Counted from the stretch's first letter, positions 24,670 through 37,587 are shown. The stretch is DNA of 64,000 nucleotides from Anaspis maculata (GCA_949128115.1 OX421961.1:51012171-51076170); one strand, 5' to 3'. Numbers and translations are program-made. Notes: generated by a model from the letters alone, not told the origin.

Positions 24670-25639
24670 TTTTGGCAACAAATAAAGATAGTATGGTGTG
24701 GTGTGAACATTGCAAGCATTGATAAAATAATTATTGCTTTTTTGATTAAATGAATCTAAGCTAAATACCATCTCACATCTCACCGAAAATATGAAATTAT
24801 TATAATAATTATAGATAATAATAGGCAATACTTCGGACCATTCGACAATTTGACCTTGACATTTTAGGGAAAAATTGATCGCCACGTTTATTTACGCGCT
24901 ACGGCGCAAGCTCATCGGCTTATTACGATTTGTAGTGTGTCACCCCCAAATTCGCAATCGTCATTTAACGTTAATGATCATTAAGTGTAATGATCATTAA
25001 CGTGCAGTCTGTCTAGGATATTGGTATTTCCTTTTCTAAAGTCTTGGTTTTTCGGTCGTCCCACCGTGGAACTTCATATCATTCTGATCGCACTATATTA
25101 CTTCAAATTGGTGATTGATTTCAAAATTCGGAAAAAAAACAATCCAAGATTCACATTTAGGTGGGTAGGTTTCAGATTTTGCTGGGACACCCTGTTTGTT
25201 TGTTTTGACCTTTGCAATCTAACCCGAAGCCAAAAAGGAAAGTCGCCGGGCGGGCGTTTGACGTCGAACAGGTAAATGCTGGAATTAATTTGGCTTCCGT
25301 GTTAACATGGACCTGGATTTAGTCCTCTTGGTTGGCCGGGAATAGGAGGGTAATTATAAACACGGAGAGAGTGGTGTACCTATCCCTTGACCTTTTCGTG
25401 GAAGGGACAATTTATGATTTCGTTGTTGACTTCGTGTATGTGTATGACGGAGAAGAATTGTTTTGTAAGGACCTATAAATGATTGTCGCTGGAATCCAAA
25501 ATAGGTTATCGATGCAGTGACGTTTCCAAGTCTTATCTGCGGCAATAGGTACAGTTACCTATGTATACCTATCAACCTATAAATTTTTGAGCCTCGCCAG
25601 ACATAGTGGAGCAAAATTTCTCTGAATCTCGCATGGTAC

Positions 25640-25641
25640 TA

Positions 25642-25672
<31 letters not shown>

Positions 25673-25732
25673 ATATCTTCCGGACGGTTCAACATTTTTT
25701 TAATTTTTTTATTTATTTATCTATTTAATTGC
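25640..25732. repeat. (AAAT)n microsatellite and AT-rich run
   Basis: Eight or more AAAT units are followed by T-rich sequence with TTTATTTATTTAT. It may be the tail of the SINE on its high-coordinate side. Confidence 0.7.
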
Positions 25733-25739
25733 AAGGAGG

Positions 25740-25896
25740 ACTTAATTGTCGAGGCGACATTCAGCTGTAAGCTGCCCTACCATGGACCCTCGGGGATAGC
25801 ACAAAATATCGATGGACTAGCGGGATTCGAATCGGCACAGGGCAGGGCGAATGGCTTGGCTTGCTATCACCTTGACCACTCGGCCACCACCGCTCC
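25740..25896 (-). repeat. tRNA-derived SINE (- strand)
   Basis: Read on the - strand, it begins GGAGCGGTGG, has an A box TGGCCGAGTGG (25876-25886) and a B box GATTCGAATCC (25823-25833) 42 nt apart, as in tRNA-Ser/Leu-type promoters. It continues into unrelated sequence and AT-rich repeats. The head does not fold as a complete tRNA by eye, so a SINE or tRNA pseudogene is more likely than a functional tRNA gene. Confidence 0.6.
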
Positions 25897-26096
25897 TCGA
25901 GTTCGTTCTTTTGTTAATCGAATCTTATTTATTTCGTCTCGATACCAACGAATTTGTGGACGATCTTTAAAATATAGACAATCTTTCAACGATAAATATG
26001 GACGGGTCGCGAAACTCGTCTGAGATAACCACGCGCGAATATGCACTGTAGTTCTTGACTTTTACATCATCATGTCTTTGTATCTAATTGAGCTAA

Positions 26097-26812
26097 TAGA
26101 CCAAGAGCTAGCAACGTTTTATTTACCTCATAAGCAAAATGCAATTTGATTTCTGGGGCATGTAGAGATTATGAATGGCTTCCATAAAATCTTTGTCTTA
26201 TGAAAAACACGCCTTGCTTTCTCACAAGGCAAGCAAAGAACTGGGCCATTTGACAGCCATATTCAACAGCGGTTTTTCTGGAGTTGTTATTCCGATATAA
26301 TTATCAATTTTATCAGAAATGGATAGGTTGAACTATCTTTAAACTAAATTGAATGGGACAAAATCTCAAAATGTATCAGAAACTGAAGAACCAGACTTTC
26401 CAAGCGGACGAAAGTTGGCACCAGTTTTTCTAGTAGGCGTGATTCGAGAATCGGCCATCAAATGCGATCCAAACAGCTCGGCCTAGCCTACTAGCTTGAA
26501 CATACCAGTTGAGAAAGTCTGTTATTTTGTGGTTTCCAATACATTTCAAGATTTTGTCTCATTCAATTTAGTTAAAAGATAGTTCAACCCATCCATTCCT
26601 GATAAAATTGATAATTGTATCAGAACTCCAGAAAAACCGCTGTTGAATATTGCTGTCAAATGGCCCAGTTCTTTGCTTGCCTTGTGAGAAAGCAAGGCGT
26701 GTTTTTCATAAGACAAAGATTTTATGGAAGCCATTCATAATCTCTACATGCCCCAGAAGTCAAATTGCATTTTGCTTATGAGGTAAATAAAACGTTGCTA
26801 GCTCTTGGTCTA
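26097..26812. mobile_element. Near-perfect 716-bp palindromic element flanked by TAA
   Basis: The left arm (26097-26400) and right arm (26510-26812) are almost identical inverted copies beginning TAGACCAAGAGCTAGCAACG. The flanks are TAA on both sides (26094-26096 and 26813-26815), compatible with a 3-bp target duplication of the PIF/Harbinger type, although a TA duplication cannot be excluded. The high arm similarity suggests it is fairly young. No coding capacity. Confidence 0.75.
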
Positions 26813-26999
26813 TAAGAGTTTAATATTTTTCTTGAAGTAGAGATAAGAGAGAGACCTTTGTCATAGTGCAACAGCCGTCAAGAAACAATTGCTTTATAAT
26901 TTATTTATAGAGCAGAAAACAAGTAGGGAGATCGACTGGTTGATAATAATAATACGACAGTTCAATAGCAAAAAAATACACAGCTGCTATCATGAGATG

Positions 27000-29900
27000 A
27001 AGAAAATTTTCATTTGAAGTAGGGCTTTGCTCTGCTGCCAAAATAACTGCTGTATAATAGGTAATTATGAATTAGAAGCACTAGGTGATTTCCACCTCAA
27101 ATTTTCACATAACTTTGCGATTGAGTTCACGGCACACTCATGTTTTTATTTGCCTATCTATTTCCTTCTATGCAAATTCATAGATTTTCAAATAATAAAC
27201 TGAGCCAATAATGAACTGGACCACCCTGAAAATTTTTGTCTCGGCTAAAATAAGAATAATTATGTATTTCGAAAGAAATTCACCGATTTGGGAAATCACT
27301 GTAGTGCTCGATAGAGTAGGTAGCCTTGATTATAAGGTACCTACCATCTTAGATCACCCGATTGTTGATCTTATACCTATGTTATACGACTTCAACGAAG
27401 TGACAATCAAATGAGTGCAAAATAACTTTACTTCAGCAAAACCCGTTTTGAAAAAACAAGTCGTAGAATTGTTCAGGTCACATTTTTGAAAAGCGTAGGT
27501 TTCGAAACGGTTTTGGACTTTAAGCCCAGGCTTTTTAGCATTTAACATGAAACAAATTAATCCACGTGCAATCTGCAATCACGGTATCGTATTCACTTAA
27601 CCTTACTAAACAACATACTAATAGTCCCCAACTTCCCTCCGTGTGCGTCATGATTTTTGAGAAGGGGGCGGACAAAATTTTCATTAAAAAAATTCTAGGA
27701 CAAAAGTGATCTAGTCAGTGGCTCCAAATTTATTGTATTTGGATACATTGGGGTATAAGTGGAACTTAATGACAAGCCAGACGTCTATGGTCCTTGTGAG
27801 GGGAGCTCGGGAGGGGGGCAATAGGTGACCTGTGCAAGAGATTTCGTTTTCATTAATATTGAGATAATACTGGCATGTTGGGTATCGTTTCTCACTAAAT
27901 CTGACCGTGCAAATCCGATTTTGACCTTCCAATTCTGATTAGACAATGTTTCGAGCAATTTTTGGCAGAAAAACGTGATTTTGGGACCAAAATAAAGCGG
28001 TTTTTCAATCTGGGTTATTTTTTTGTTTATTGCATCAATCATTTGGATTTAAGATTTGATGAATTATATGGACCTTTCTGCACAAGACTATCATGTCACA
28101 AACGCAAGGAAAGTAGTTACAAGGTGAAAAAAATAATTTATTGAAAAAAATGTCGAAATCCTAAATGTCACTCAAAAATATCTCCGCGCACTTGAAAAAA
28201 TTGTATTTTAGCTGTAATATCGCTTTGATTTTATCTTTCAGGGTTTCTTCTTGTAGCCAAAACAATTTCTCTAGCTTCCGAAAAAAGAACATTCTACATT
28301 TAATTAATAATAATACAACAACAGCGACTTTCCCACGGGTATAGCCTTATTTTTCAGTTTCAAGCTGGCTTACACCGAATGTCAAACCAACTCGATTTTA
28401 TAGTTTTCAAGAAATGATAATTACATATGTCGAAAGCCTTATTTAAATGCGTGAAATATTTGCAGTTATCGTTCCTATTCGAAATTTCGAACATTGATGT
28501 ATTCAACGTGAAAATATCGTGAATTAAAAATCTACAATTTTGAGGTGCAAATTTTTAATTGCTCACAATCTTTTTAAAACAGAGCTCCAACATTGTATTC
28601 ACATTTGAATAATGTATTCAAAGTCTAGCACAGCACAGGAAGATTTTTATAGCCATGCTCCGCAAAACATATCAAAGAATAATAATTATAATTTCAAGTT
28701 CACTAGCAGTCAAAAAAAATCGCGTCTCGCTGACCATCCGTACTTATATACGTTGTTTCAGAAATATTGCTATCCCAGTAGGTCATGAAAATCTAAATGC
28801 AGCTTTAGATTTAGTTACAAAAAACGTCAAATCAAAAGTGTAAATCTCATGGAAACTTCATTATTTATTTTCAGGTTATAAGTCAGATCTTTCACTACTT
28901 TCAGTCAGAAAGTATTTCTTCAGTTTTTTATCGAGTATCACGTGCGGAACCCCATTCAAGGTGCACTTGAAGAAAGATACATGCAGTTTTGATGTCGAAC
29001 CGTCTCTGTTTCCGATCTCAGGACTAAAAAAAATAGGCACCTGGGGAGTCAGCAGATTTCGTTCTTGCCACAGTCTCAATCAACATTGTGCACATATCAC
29101 ACAGGTAGATAGTAAAGCGTTTGATATTCTGTGGTGAAGCAGTAAAGCAAACTCCATGGCCTTGAGAGGGATCAGATATCAAGGAAGATCTGCTTCTAAA
29201 GCCGATAGTTACGCTGTTCCACTCCAACTGAGCCTTTTAGTGAAGACAGAAGCACAAAATCTGGTAGGATATGGCACAACAGACTGTACTCTGTACCTAC
29301 TTTTTTGATTGAGAACGGGCGCCTGGCTGATTTTTTTCTCGACTGGGCTCAGGGATCCACGGCCATTTTTTGGTTGTAAGTAGTGACAAACCTTGGCTTC
29401 TTTTTGCCAGTATGCGTTTGACCGTGCAGTACGTTACTAAAGATCAAAGCAACGCGCTAAATGCTGGCAGCTGCATTGTTGGAATCTCTGAAGAATTCTT
29501 CGTAACAGCGTCAAAGTATTTCACGTTCTCTCGCAGATAAACGAACTGGATCCCCACACATGGCGTGAAAATTATCAGGTAATCAAAACCAATGAAGGAA
29601 CAACACAACAGTAACAGTAGGTATAACGTAACAGGAACAACAGTTACTGTATAAGTAACACGTACAGATTCTTAAAACTTGCGTTGATAGGTGCTTATTA
29701 CGATTTTTTTACCAAAAGCTATCCCAGGTGAACAGAAACATGACAGTTTGGATGACAGTAAAAAACTTGGCGGCTGATTTTGATTGACATGTCACACTGA
29801 CTTGGGACTAAAACAATAAACGTTTTAGAACTAGACAAAGCTAAAGCGACTTTTACCATATACTTCCAATGCCTACTGAGATAGCAATCAATCTGAAACA

Positions 29901-30160
29901 ACGTATAGCTTATTTTGTCCAATATTATTAGCTCCGTTAAATACTTGTCTATTGATTACCAAACAATAAATCACCTATTAGATAGTCACCCCGAATGCCT
30001 ACCCATCTACAATAATAGCAAAGTTATCTAGCACCTAAAGGTACTAAATTCATAAGTTTATAAAAATAACAGATCATCCTCAGGGTCATACTTAACAAGG
30101 TGGGGGTAGATTCTCACCTGTTGTGCCCTTACAGTACTTACACATCTGCGAACAAGACAA
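27000..30160. other. Intronic stretch with no recognised gene
   Basis: Only short AT-rich open frames are present. The piece at about 29258-29370 is a diverged copy of 60990-61085 (shared GGTAGGAT, GATTGAGAA, GCAGATTTTTTCTCG-like words), so part of it is repeat-derived. Confidence 0.4.
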
Positions 30161-31892
30161 TAGTTGACGTGGTAGGAAAAAACAAGTTGCAAATGATGAT
30201 AAAGGCAAACCACTTGGCAGGATCGTAACTAAGACTTAAATAAACGATTTGACCCGCAGTGCCTTCATTTTCGTCCCTTAGGATTTGGATGGCGTCCCTT
30301 TTTCAAAATGGCGGATTTTATCTAGGGGCAGAAGGTATCGAATAGCCTGGTGATGTCCAGCTTCGTTAAAATATATGGAGCTATGTCTCGATCGATTTCT
30401 GGGACATCAAACACTCTGTAAAAAATTATGGAACATTGACATCTGTCGCAGGCAAATTTGGTGGAGGCGCCAAAATGAATTTTGTAGGGTCATAAGAAAA
30501 TTGCTGTGAAATTTTTATTTTTCAACCGATTTTAACACAAGGTATCTCATTTTGTGGAAAAGTATGTTCTTCTTGTTATCTTATCTTATCTTGTTATCTT
30601 ATCTTAAAAGACATTGAGGAATGTTGGAGAAAAAAATGAAAAATAATTTGAGAAAAAGAAGTTTTTTTTGATTTTTTTATTTCCATGAAAATTGCCATAT
30701 TTGTAGATTTTGTTGTGCCCTTTCTAAATTTGCACTTTTTCGATTTATATCTTTGCAGTGCGCACCGCCATGTTGAAAAAATGGAATCTGAAGAGAAGTT
30801 TTTGAAAATATCTGAATTTTAGTTCATGCGAGATTGAAATGTTTATATACGTATGAAAGTACATTCAATTCTTCACGATTTGACACCTGAACCATCTCTG
30901 TGCGACTCGGGGTTCTTGAGCTAGAGCTTCCGGAAGTATCAATTTTCGGTGTTAAATAGTGACCGTGCCTACCGGATTTTACCACTGGATCACCACCATG
31001 TCTTAATCAAGTCACCCATCAATAACGCGTCGTCATTTATCTCAAATCATGAACATGGGTGGACCTGGCACAGCCCCAAGAGGTGATTTTTATTTCTTTT
31101 GGAACCAAAAATTGATACTTCCAGAAGGTCTAGATCAAGAACCGTGGGTCGCACAGAGCTGGTTCAGATGTCAAACTGTGGAGGATTGAATGTGCTTTCA
31201 TATGTACATGAACATTTCAATGTCACATGAACCAAAATTCAGATATTGTCAAAAACTTCTTTTCAGGCATCATTTTTTCAATATGGCGGCGCGTACTGCA
31301 AAGATATAAATCGAAAAAGTGCAAATTTAGAAAGGGCACATCAAAGTCTACAAATGGGGCAAATTGCATTGAAATAAAAAAATGTAAAAAATCTTTTTTT
31401 TTAATTATTATTATTTTTTTTCAACACATCTCAACGTCTTTTTTCAATGAAAGGTATAAGGTAACATGAAGAATTCACTTTTTCACAAAATGAAATGTTT
31501 TGTGTTAAAATCCGTATTAGAAAATAAAAATGTTACAGCAATTTTCTTATGACAGTACTAAATTCCTTTTGGCGCCTCCACCAAATTTGCCTGCGGTAGA
31601 TGTCAATGTTCCACCATTTTTTTAATTAGTGTTTGATGTTCCAGGAACCGATTGAGACATAGCCCCCTATATTTCTACTAAGCTGGACATCACCAGGCTA
31701 TTCGATACCTTCTGCCCCTAGATAATATCCACCATTTTGAAAAAGGGGCGCTATTCAAATCCTAAGGGACGAAAAGAAAAGCACTGCGGGTCAAATCGTT
31801 TATTAAGGTCTCAGTTGTAACCCTGCCCAGTGGTTTGCCTTTATCATCATTTGCAACTTATATTTCCTATTTCGGTTGTACCACGTCCACTA
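30161..31892. mobile_element. 1.7-kb palindromic element related to the core of the 50-55 kb foldback
   Basis: Both ends carry inverted TAGT(G/T)GACGTGGTA-like sequence, followed by a shared GTTGCAAATGATGATAAAGG word. Arms run to a centre near 31010. It shares with 53040-54870 the GGTGGAGGCGCCAAAATG word, a GAGCTAGAGCTTCCGGAAGT-like word and the order of both. AAAATGGCGGAT (30304) and AATATGGCGGCG (31280) occur in opposite arms. No ORF of note. Confidence 0.75.
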
Positions 31893-32584
31893 CAAGGAAG
31901 ATCGCCCGCATCTACATTTTAGACCGCAGTTCTTCTTGCAGTTGCAAGACACTATCTTCAAGAGTCTCCGCGGAGCTGGAGGAAGATGCGTCTTGACGGG
32001 GACCAACAACTACTCGTATACGTGGGTGCTCCCGGGTAGCCCACCGTGTTTGTTTACACCTAGAGTATACCTTAGATATTCTCTAGCGAAAACCCGAGGT
32101 TAATCCGAGGTCTAGGAGCCGCGATATTGCATGAAATGACAGACACACAGACAGACGGACGGACGAATAATGAAATAAAATATCTCTATCGGTTGTACAT
32201 GTAGAGTCCCTAAGCTATCATCTAGCAAAAACCCGAGCGCAATCCGAAGTTTAGTAGCTGCGATACTGCCGAAGACGGCAGACGGCAATAACAAGAACAA
32301 ACTACAAGCGCTACAAGCAGTAGCGTTTAAAACATGATGCACAAAGAGGAAAATTGAGAAACTGTAGTACCTACTCATATTACCAGACTAGACTTAGTAT
32401 GAAACCATGCATATTGAACGTAGGATCAATTATTACAGCTCAAAGTCAAGGTTAATAATGTTGAAGTGATTTTCCCGATATAATGCGTTGGACGTAACTC
32501 CATAGAATCATTATTGGAATTGCTGGACAATTCACAATGAAGTTGGAGGATACGTCATTTTGAAGCTAAAACCATAGGGAATCT

Positions 32585-34563
32585 ACTGCATAAAAATGGT
32601 AGTGAAACAGCGTGGTTTAACAACAAATTGGGGTTATTACGAGAAAAGCTGAATTTTTTTATTGATTTACACCGCAGGCATCTGATTAGCAAAGACTACC
32701 CTGACTACCTTAGTACTTTCAGAAAAAACTACAAAGCGCATTTTCTGGCTGCCAAAAAAAAAGGCTAACGATCGCGTATTAACCAATGCATCAAATAAAC
32801 CCGTCGCCGCGTGGAAATGATTAAACCAAAACGATAGTAAACTTGAACATTCTCAAGAAGTACCACTCACTCCTGAACAACTTAACAACTTTTTCAGAAG
32901 CATTGCTCAATCAATGTCAGATCAGCTGCCCAAGTCTGACATCAATCCAATGAAATATTTGCAGAAAAACAAACCTCGAACAAACAATCCAACATTTGAG
33001 TTCTCAGAAGTAACGTTTAATCAAGTACGAGATGCAATATACTCACTCAAAAATAGTAGTACCAAAGATACGTACCTATAATGTCAGTACTGCAATATTA
33101 AAATCTGTTACCAACGTCATTCTAGTGCCTTTTACAAATTTGCTAAATATAAGCATTTTATGAAAGTGGCCAGGGTAGTGCCCATTCATAAAAAGGGATG
33201 TTAAGTCGATCCAGCAAATTATCGTCCCATCGCAATTCTGCCTATATTTGGTAAAGTGTTCGAGAAACTTTTATATAATCAAACAAACAACATCTTTAAT
33301 AATGCCCAATATGGGTTTAGAAACAATCGCTCTACAACCCTAGCGATTACGAAGCTATGTAGAGAGGTCTCTAAGGCATTTGAGCAAAACGAATACCTTG
33401 ATGCACACTTCTACGACCTAACCAAAGCGTTTGATTGTGTGGATCATGAGATTCTTTTGGAAAAGTTTGAAGTACTATGGTTTTGATGCCGCTGGAACAC
33501 TGTTCGTGAAGTCTTACCTGCAAGGGCGATCCCAATATGTCACTGTAAATGGCAAAAAATCCACTTTTCGAAGAATAAGCATAGGAGTACCTCAGGGCTC
33601 CGTGTTGGGCCCTTTACTTTTTCTTTTATATATCAATGACCTTTCCAACTGTTCCGACACCGGCCTCATGTTATTTGCAGACGATACTACCACATACGAT
33701 ACTCACAACGATATTACCAACTTGAATCGACAAGCAGCTGCAGCTAACAACGACCTTAAACAATGGTTCACTGCAAACAAACTTTCCCTCAATGACGACA
33801 AAACACAACACCTACTGTTCAGTTTTAAACCTTCAGACACAAAAAATGAACCCGTGAAGCTTCTCGGAGTCGTTCTAGACACCCGCCTCACTTGGGAAGT
33901 TTACGCGGTGTCACTTTGTGAAAAATTATCTTCAAAAACTTACTTAATCCGACAACTTAAGCCACTAGTTTCAGAGCAGGTGTTGAGGACTGCCTACTTT
34001 GGTCTATTTCAGAGTCTCCTGAACTACGCAATCTTAGCCTGGGGTCACTCATCACACTCGAAGAGAGTCTTTGCCGTTCAAAGGAAGTGCCTTCGGGTAA
34101 TATCTGGTCTTCGATTTAGGGATGATTGCAGACAAGCTTTTGTAGATCTCAAAATTTTGACTGTGGCATGTTTGTACGTGCTGCCATCAATCATGTACCT
34201 ATATCAAAACCAATGAGATGGATTATCAGACATATCCACACACCTACGATACTCGGGGCAAGGACAGCTTTGTTGTGCCGTTCCATAGGCTCAAACGCTC
34301 AAGAGAAGCCACACACTACTATGGAGTCTTATTTTTCAACAAACTGCCAAACTGTTTGAGAATTCAGTCTCCAGCCCAGCTTAAAAAATCCATGAAAGAT
34401 CTTATGTTACAAAATGCGTTTTATTCTATAGAAGAATTTCTTTCTTTTGAATTCGCCACTTGATATTTTGTTATTTATTTATTTATTTTCTCTTCTTTTG
34501 ACGGGTGTAATTGTCTGTTAAGCACATTTTAACACGAATAAAGTATTATTATTATTATTAATA
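32585..34563 (+). pseudogene. 5'-truncated, frameshifted LINE reverse transcriptase
   Basis: The remains of a non-LTR retrotransposon second ORF. Fragments before 33256 show linker sequence with stops and shifts. 33256-33486 and 33431-34216 carry reverse transcriptase motifs: YDLTKAFDCVDH (motif A), GVPQGSVLGPLL (motif B) and FADD (motif C), with a frameshift near 33471-33480. A second shift near 34205-34220 leads to a C-terminal piece ending at 34463. An AATAAA (34537-34542) and an (ATT)n tail (34546-34562) mark the 3' end. It cannot make an intact enzyme. Confidence 0.88.
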
Positions 34564-34757
34564 TCATATAATAATACCAAGTGATATTTAGTGGTCGATG
34601 CAAAAGTGAAATGTTAACTGAAGCATAAGAAGAAAAAAAACACGTAAAAAAGGGTCATTATTGAGAAATTAAGTCTGTAAGTGTCAAATTTTTGACGAAA
34701 ACTATTCCGTATCATCCACTTTGATTCATTATCTTTCATTTATATGAAAGATAATGA

Positions 34758-35915
34758 ATGCATGATGCATTATTGCGTTTTGTAAGTAACATTCATGAAA
34801 TGATTGACCGAGGTGAACAGTGTATTGGAATCTTCTTGGACCTAAGCAAGGCTTTTGATCTCGTGGATCACGAGTTACTTTTGAAAAAGCTGTACAGATA
34901 CGGAGTGCGTGGTGTTGCTCAGGAATGGTTCAGGACATATCTACAGGATAGGCGACATTATGTGGTGGTTGAGGGATGTGAGTCGGAGATGTTGACGTTG
35001 AACAGGGGAGTGCCACAGGGCTCTGTACTGGGCCCATTGCTATATATAATATATGTAAATGACTTCGGAGATGAGAATACGGTAATGTTTGCTGATGACA
35101 CGAATCTCCTGGTGTCTTCGAGCACTCTGCAGTTGGCTGTGGAGAGGGCGAATGGCAGGGTTGCTGATTTCGATGCATGGTTCGCTAATAATGGACTGAA
35201 GTTAAATTACAGTAAGTGTGAGATTGTAAATTTCAAATGTTCTCAAAGGGCGGCTCCTAGCAGTGCACTGGTTAGAGTGGGAGGTAAAAGCATGAAACAG
35301 GTTAGGGAGACTAAATTTTTGGGTATTACCGTAGACGATGAATGTGGGTGGCACAGTCACATTGATAGCTTATGTAAAAGAGTTGCTCCTGTCTGTTATG
35401 CGCTAAGGAAACTCAGATTAGTTGTAGACGTGGATGTACTAAAATGCTACTATTTCGCATATTTCCACTCACTTGCGTCCTACGGCATTGTGGTATGGGG
35501 GGCGTCTGCTGGAGTCCCGAGAATTTTTGAATTACAAAAAAGGGCTTTGAGAACCATGTTGGAACTGAGACCTCGTCAAAGTTGTAGAGGGGTGTTTAAG
35601 GACATGAGGATCATGACGGTGCCCTGTATGTTTGCGTTTCATATACTTTGTCACATAAAGAAGCATTGTGGGGACTTCAATCCTTTAAATAAATATCACT
35701 CATATGAAACGCGAAGTGTTTCAACGTTGGAGTTCCCCACTCATAGGTTAACTCACTACGAGAAGAGTCCGTTGTACTTGGGCATTAGACTTTATAATAA
35801 ACTCCCAGAGTGGTTAAGACGCTTAAGCTTCAATGAGTTCAAAACAGAACTAAGGGGAAGACTGTTGGGCGCGGCCTACTACAGTTACACCGAAATGATG
35901 CATGATTGTACATAA
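34758..35915 (+). CDS. 5'-truncated LINE reverse transcriptase, uninterrupted 385-codon frame
   Basis: An open frame from an ATG to a stop encodes the C-terminal part of a non-LTR retrotransposon reverse transcriptase. Motif A is LDLSKAFDLVDH (28-39), motif B GVPQGSVLGPLLY (84-96) and motif C FADD (111-114), followed by thumb and C-terminal regions with WGAS and YNKLPEWLR. The N-terminal endonuclease and fingers are missing, so the copy is 5'-truncated even though the surviving frame is clean. It belongs to a different lineage from the LINE just upstream. The AATAAA is at 36085-36090, and its AT-rich tail was later split by the Gypsy element. Confidence 0.88.
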   Translation: MHDALLRFVSNIHEMIDRGEQCIGIFLDLSKAFDLVDHELLLKKLYRYGVRGVAQEWFRTYLQDRRHYVVVEGCESEMLTLNRGVPQGSVLGPLLYIIYVNDFGDENTVMFADDTNLLVSSSTLQLAVERANGRVADFDAWFANNGLKLNYSKCEIVNFKCSQRAAPSSALVRVGGKSMKQVRETKFLGITVDDECGWHSHIDSLCKRVAPVCYALRKLRLVVDVDVLKCYYFAYFHSLASYGIVVWGASAGVPRIFELQKRALRTMLELRPRQSCRGVFKDMRIMTVPCMFAFHILCHIKKHCGDFNPLNKYHSYETRSVSTLEFPTHRLTHYEKSPLYLGIRLYNKLPEWLRRLSFNEFKTELRGRLLGAAYYSYTEMMHDCT

Positions 35916-36095
35916 AATTCCTATTTTGTTGTTGTTATCGCTGCTGCTTATTTTATCTATATTCTGTGTTTGTTATTGTTATTTATACATTATTTAATAT
36001 TATTTATTTATCTCCACAAGATAAACTGGCTACCTGCCTGATCTGACTTGTCCCCATACATGCATATATGTCCAAAATGGAATCAATAAATATAT

Positions 36096-37586
36096 TGTTA
36101 CACAAATTTTTCCTTCTATTATTTTGTTTTTTTGTTGAATTTTATTCTAGTGCTTTTCATCATTTCCTTCAGTTAACATTTATTTTCCAACTGTAAAAGT
36201 CCCACAGCGAATAAATAATTTCGGCGGTCATGCTTTGATAGAGTTTTTGTGGTGAAAAACTCTTATCAACTACTACCTAAAGCAGACATTTTGACACGCT
36301 CTCTTCGCCTTTTCAAAAAGAGCTAAAGTGTTCCTAGTGCTTGGCCCTCGTCGCAATTGGGGATTTTAGCAATAGTTCTATTGTTCGCCCACGCCAGCTT
36401 TGCCTAGGAAATCTCACTCCGAGCCCATAACATCAAAAGGGTATGTCGATAGTATTCCTCGGGATTGTCATTAAATTCTCTCTTTCATTTTTATTTATCC
36501 GCTGCAATTTGCAGGCTCTTTGTACTTACCTTTTCAAGTACAAAAGGGGTTACCACCATCCCCCAAAGTACAAATCAAGTGACACTTCACCATTCTGACT
36601 CGGTCTCGAGATTGACTTTTTCATCGGACATTGTTTCCATCTTGTCTCCCACAACGACAGCCGTGACTGGAGTCCCCAGAAAGTAAACTCCACCACCGTA
36701 TGCTGTCCTAGATGCCCAAGAGCGCGGCATATCAGCTGGCAGCAGCGAAATTAGCTCCACGTGTTACTGAGGAAGGCAAACCCGGAGCAACCATAGGCCG
36801 TCAGCCAGGGTACACCAAGAACGTCCATCGCTGGAGAGCACGTGAGGTCTCATTGTTGCGCATTTAAGCCAGGCTGCAGTAGGTATCTTTCTTTGTCCCC
36901 CTTACTCGTACCGCGAAATTAGACGCCCCCTATAGAAAGATGAGCTCATCCCTCTAGGTAAGGACGACACGTACCACCACCAATAGTCGTTTTCGGTACT
37001 TTTGGTACCTCGGGAACGTAAACCTGCTGTGGGTTGGGCCCATGCGGCTTTGAGCCCCTCTCGTGCCCTGCGAGCGCTAGCCCCGTCCGTGGCGTATCTG
37101 TAGTGCCTACAATTTATTGTTTTCACATTTGTATCTTGTAAATTTTATGTAAAAATCGGTTCAATACAGAGTACTGACTACCTGGTTAAGCTCCGCGTTT
37201 ATCATTCCCATCAATTTAGGTGCATTTGAGGCCCCCAAACACGTTTCGCATGTGACACATCCACATAACCTCATCGCCACCACCAGCTGATATTGACAGC
37301 TGCCAGGCTGCCACTCGCGTCAAATTTGACATTGATTCCAGTGGCGTGCTGTGGTGTGGGGAGTTTCTCGGGTCCGATTGAATGGTGAGTGCCCGCACGC
37401 AAATTGGTGTTTTTTTTTTATTATCGATCAATAATTCAACCCGAGGGAAACCGGATAATTGATATGTCCACCGCCGAATCCACTGCCCGATAAGAAACTC
37501 TCATTAGCTCGTGAGCTTTACCCGGTCTGTTGATATTTTCCATCTTGCCTTGTCCGCAGCAGTGGTACAGAGCAGTAAAATTAACA
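36096..37586 (+). repeat. 5' LTR of Gypsy element (1491 bp)
   Basis: Starts TGTTAC and ends TTAACA, with inverted TGTTA/TAACA termini. The left flank ATAT (36092-36095) equals the right flank of the 3' LTR. Its first 1313 bp or so match the 3' LTR without any difference that I could find; the last 178 bp differ at 8 sites. Short open frames here are duplicated in the other LTR and are not genes. Confidence 0.97.
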
Positions 37587-37587
37587 G

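Larger units (their letters stand above)
22041..25016. mobile_element. TIR element with subterminal TTAATGATCATTAA palindromes
   Basis: CTTGACAGACT near 22041 and its near complement AGTCTGTCTAGG ending about 25016 form the termini. Just inside both ends, TTAATGATCATTAA or variants recur (22059-22072, 22119-22132 and about 22150 on the left; two copies at about 24970-25000 on the right), resembling subterminal transposase-binding repeats. The interior holds a tandem duplication (22370-22830) and a nested palindrome (23151-24669). No transposase frame and no convincing target duplication were found. Confidence 0.55.

Noticed and set aside
25823..25886. Functional tRNA gene
   Set aside because: Boxes are present but the arms do not form a full cloverleaf by eye, and the sequence continues as a SINE-like body.
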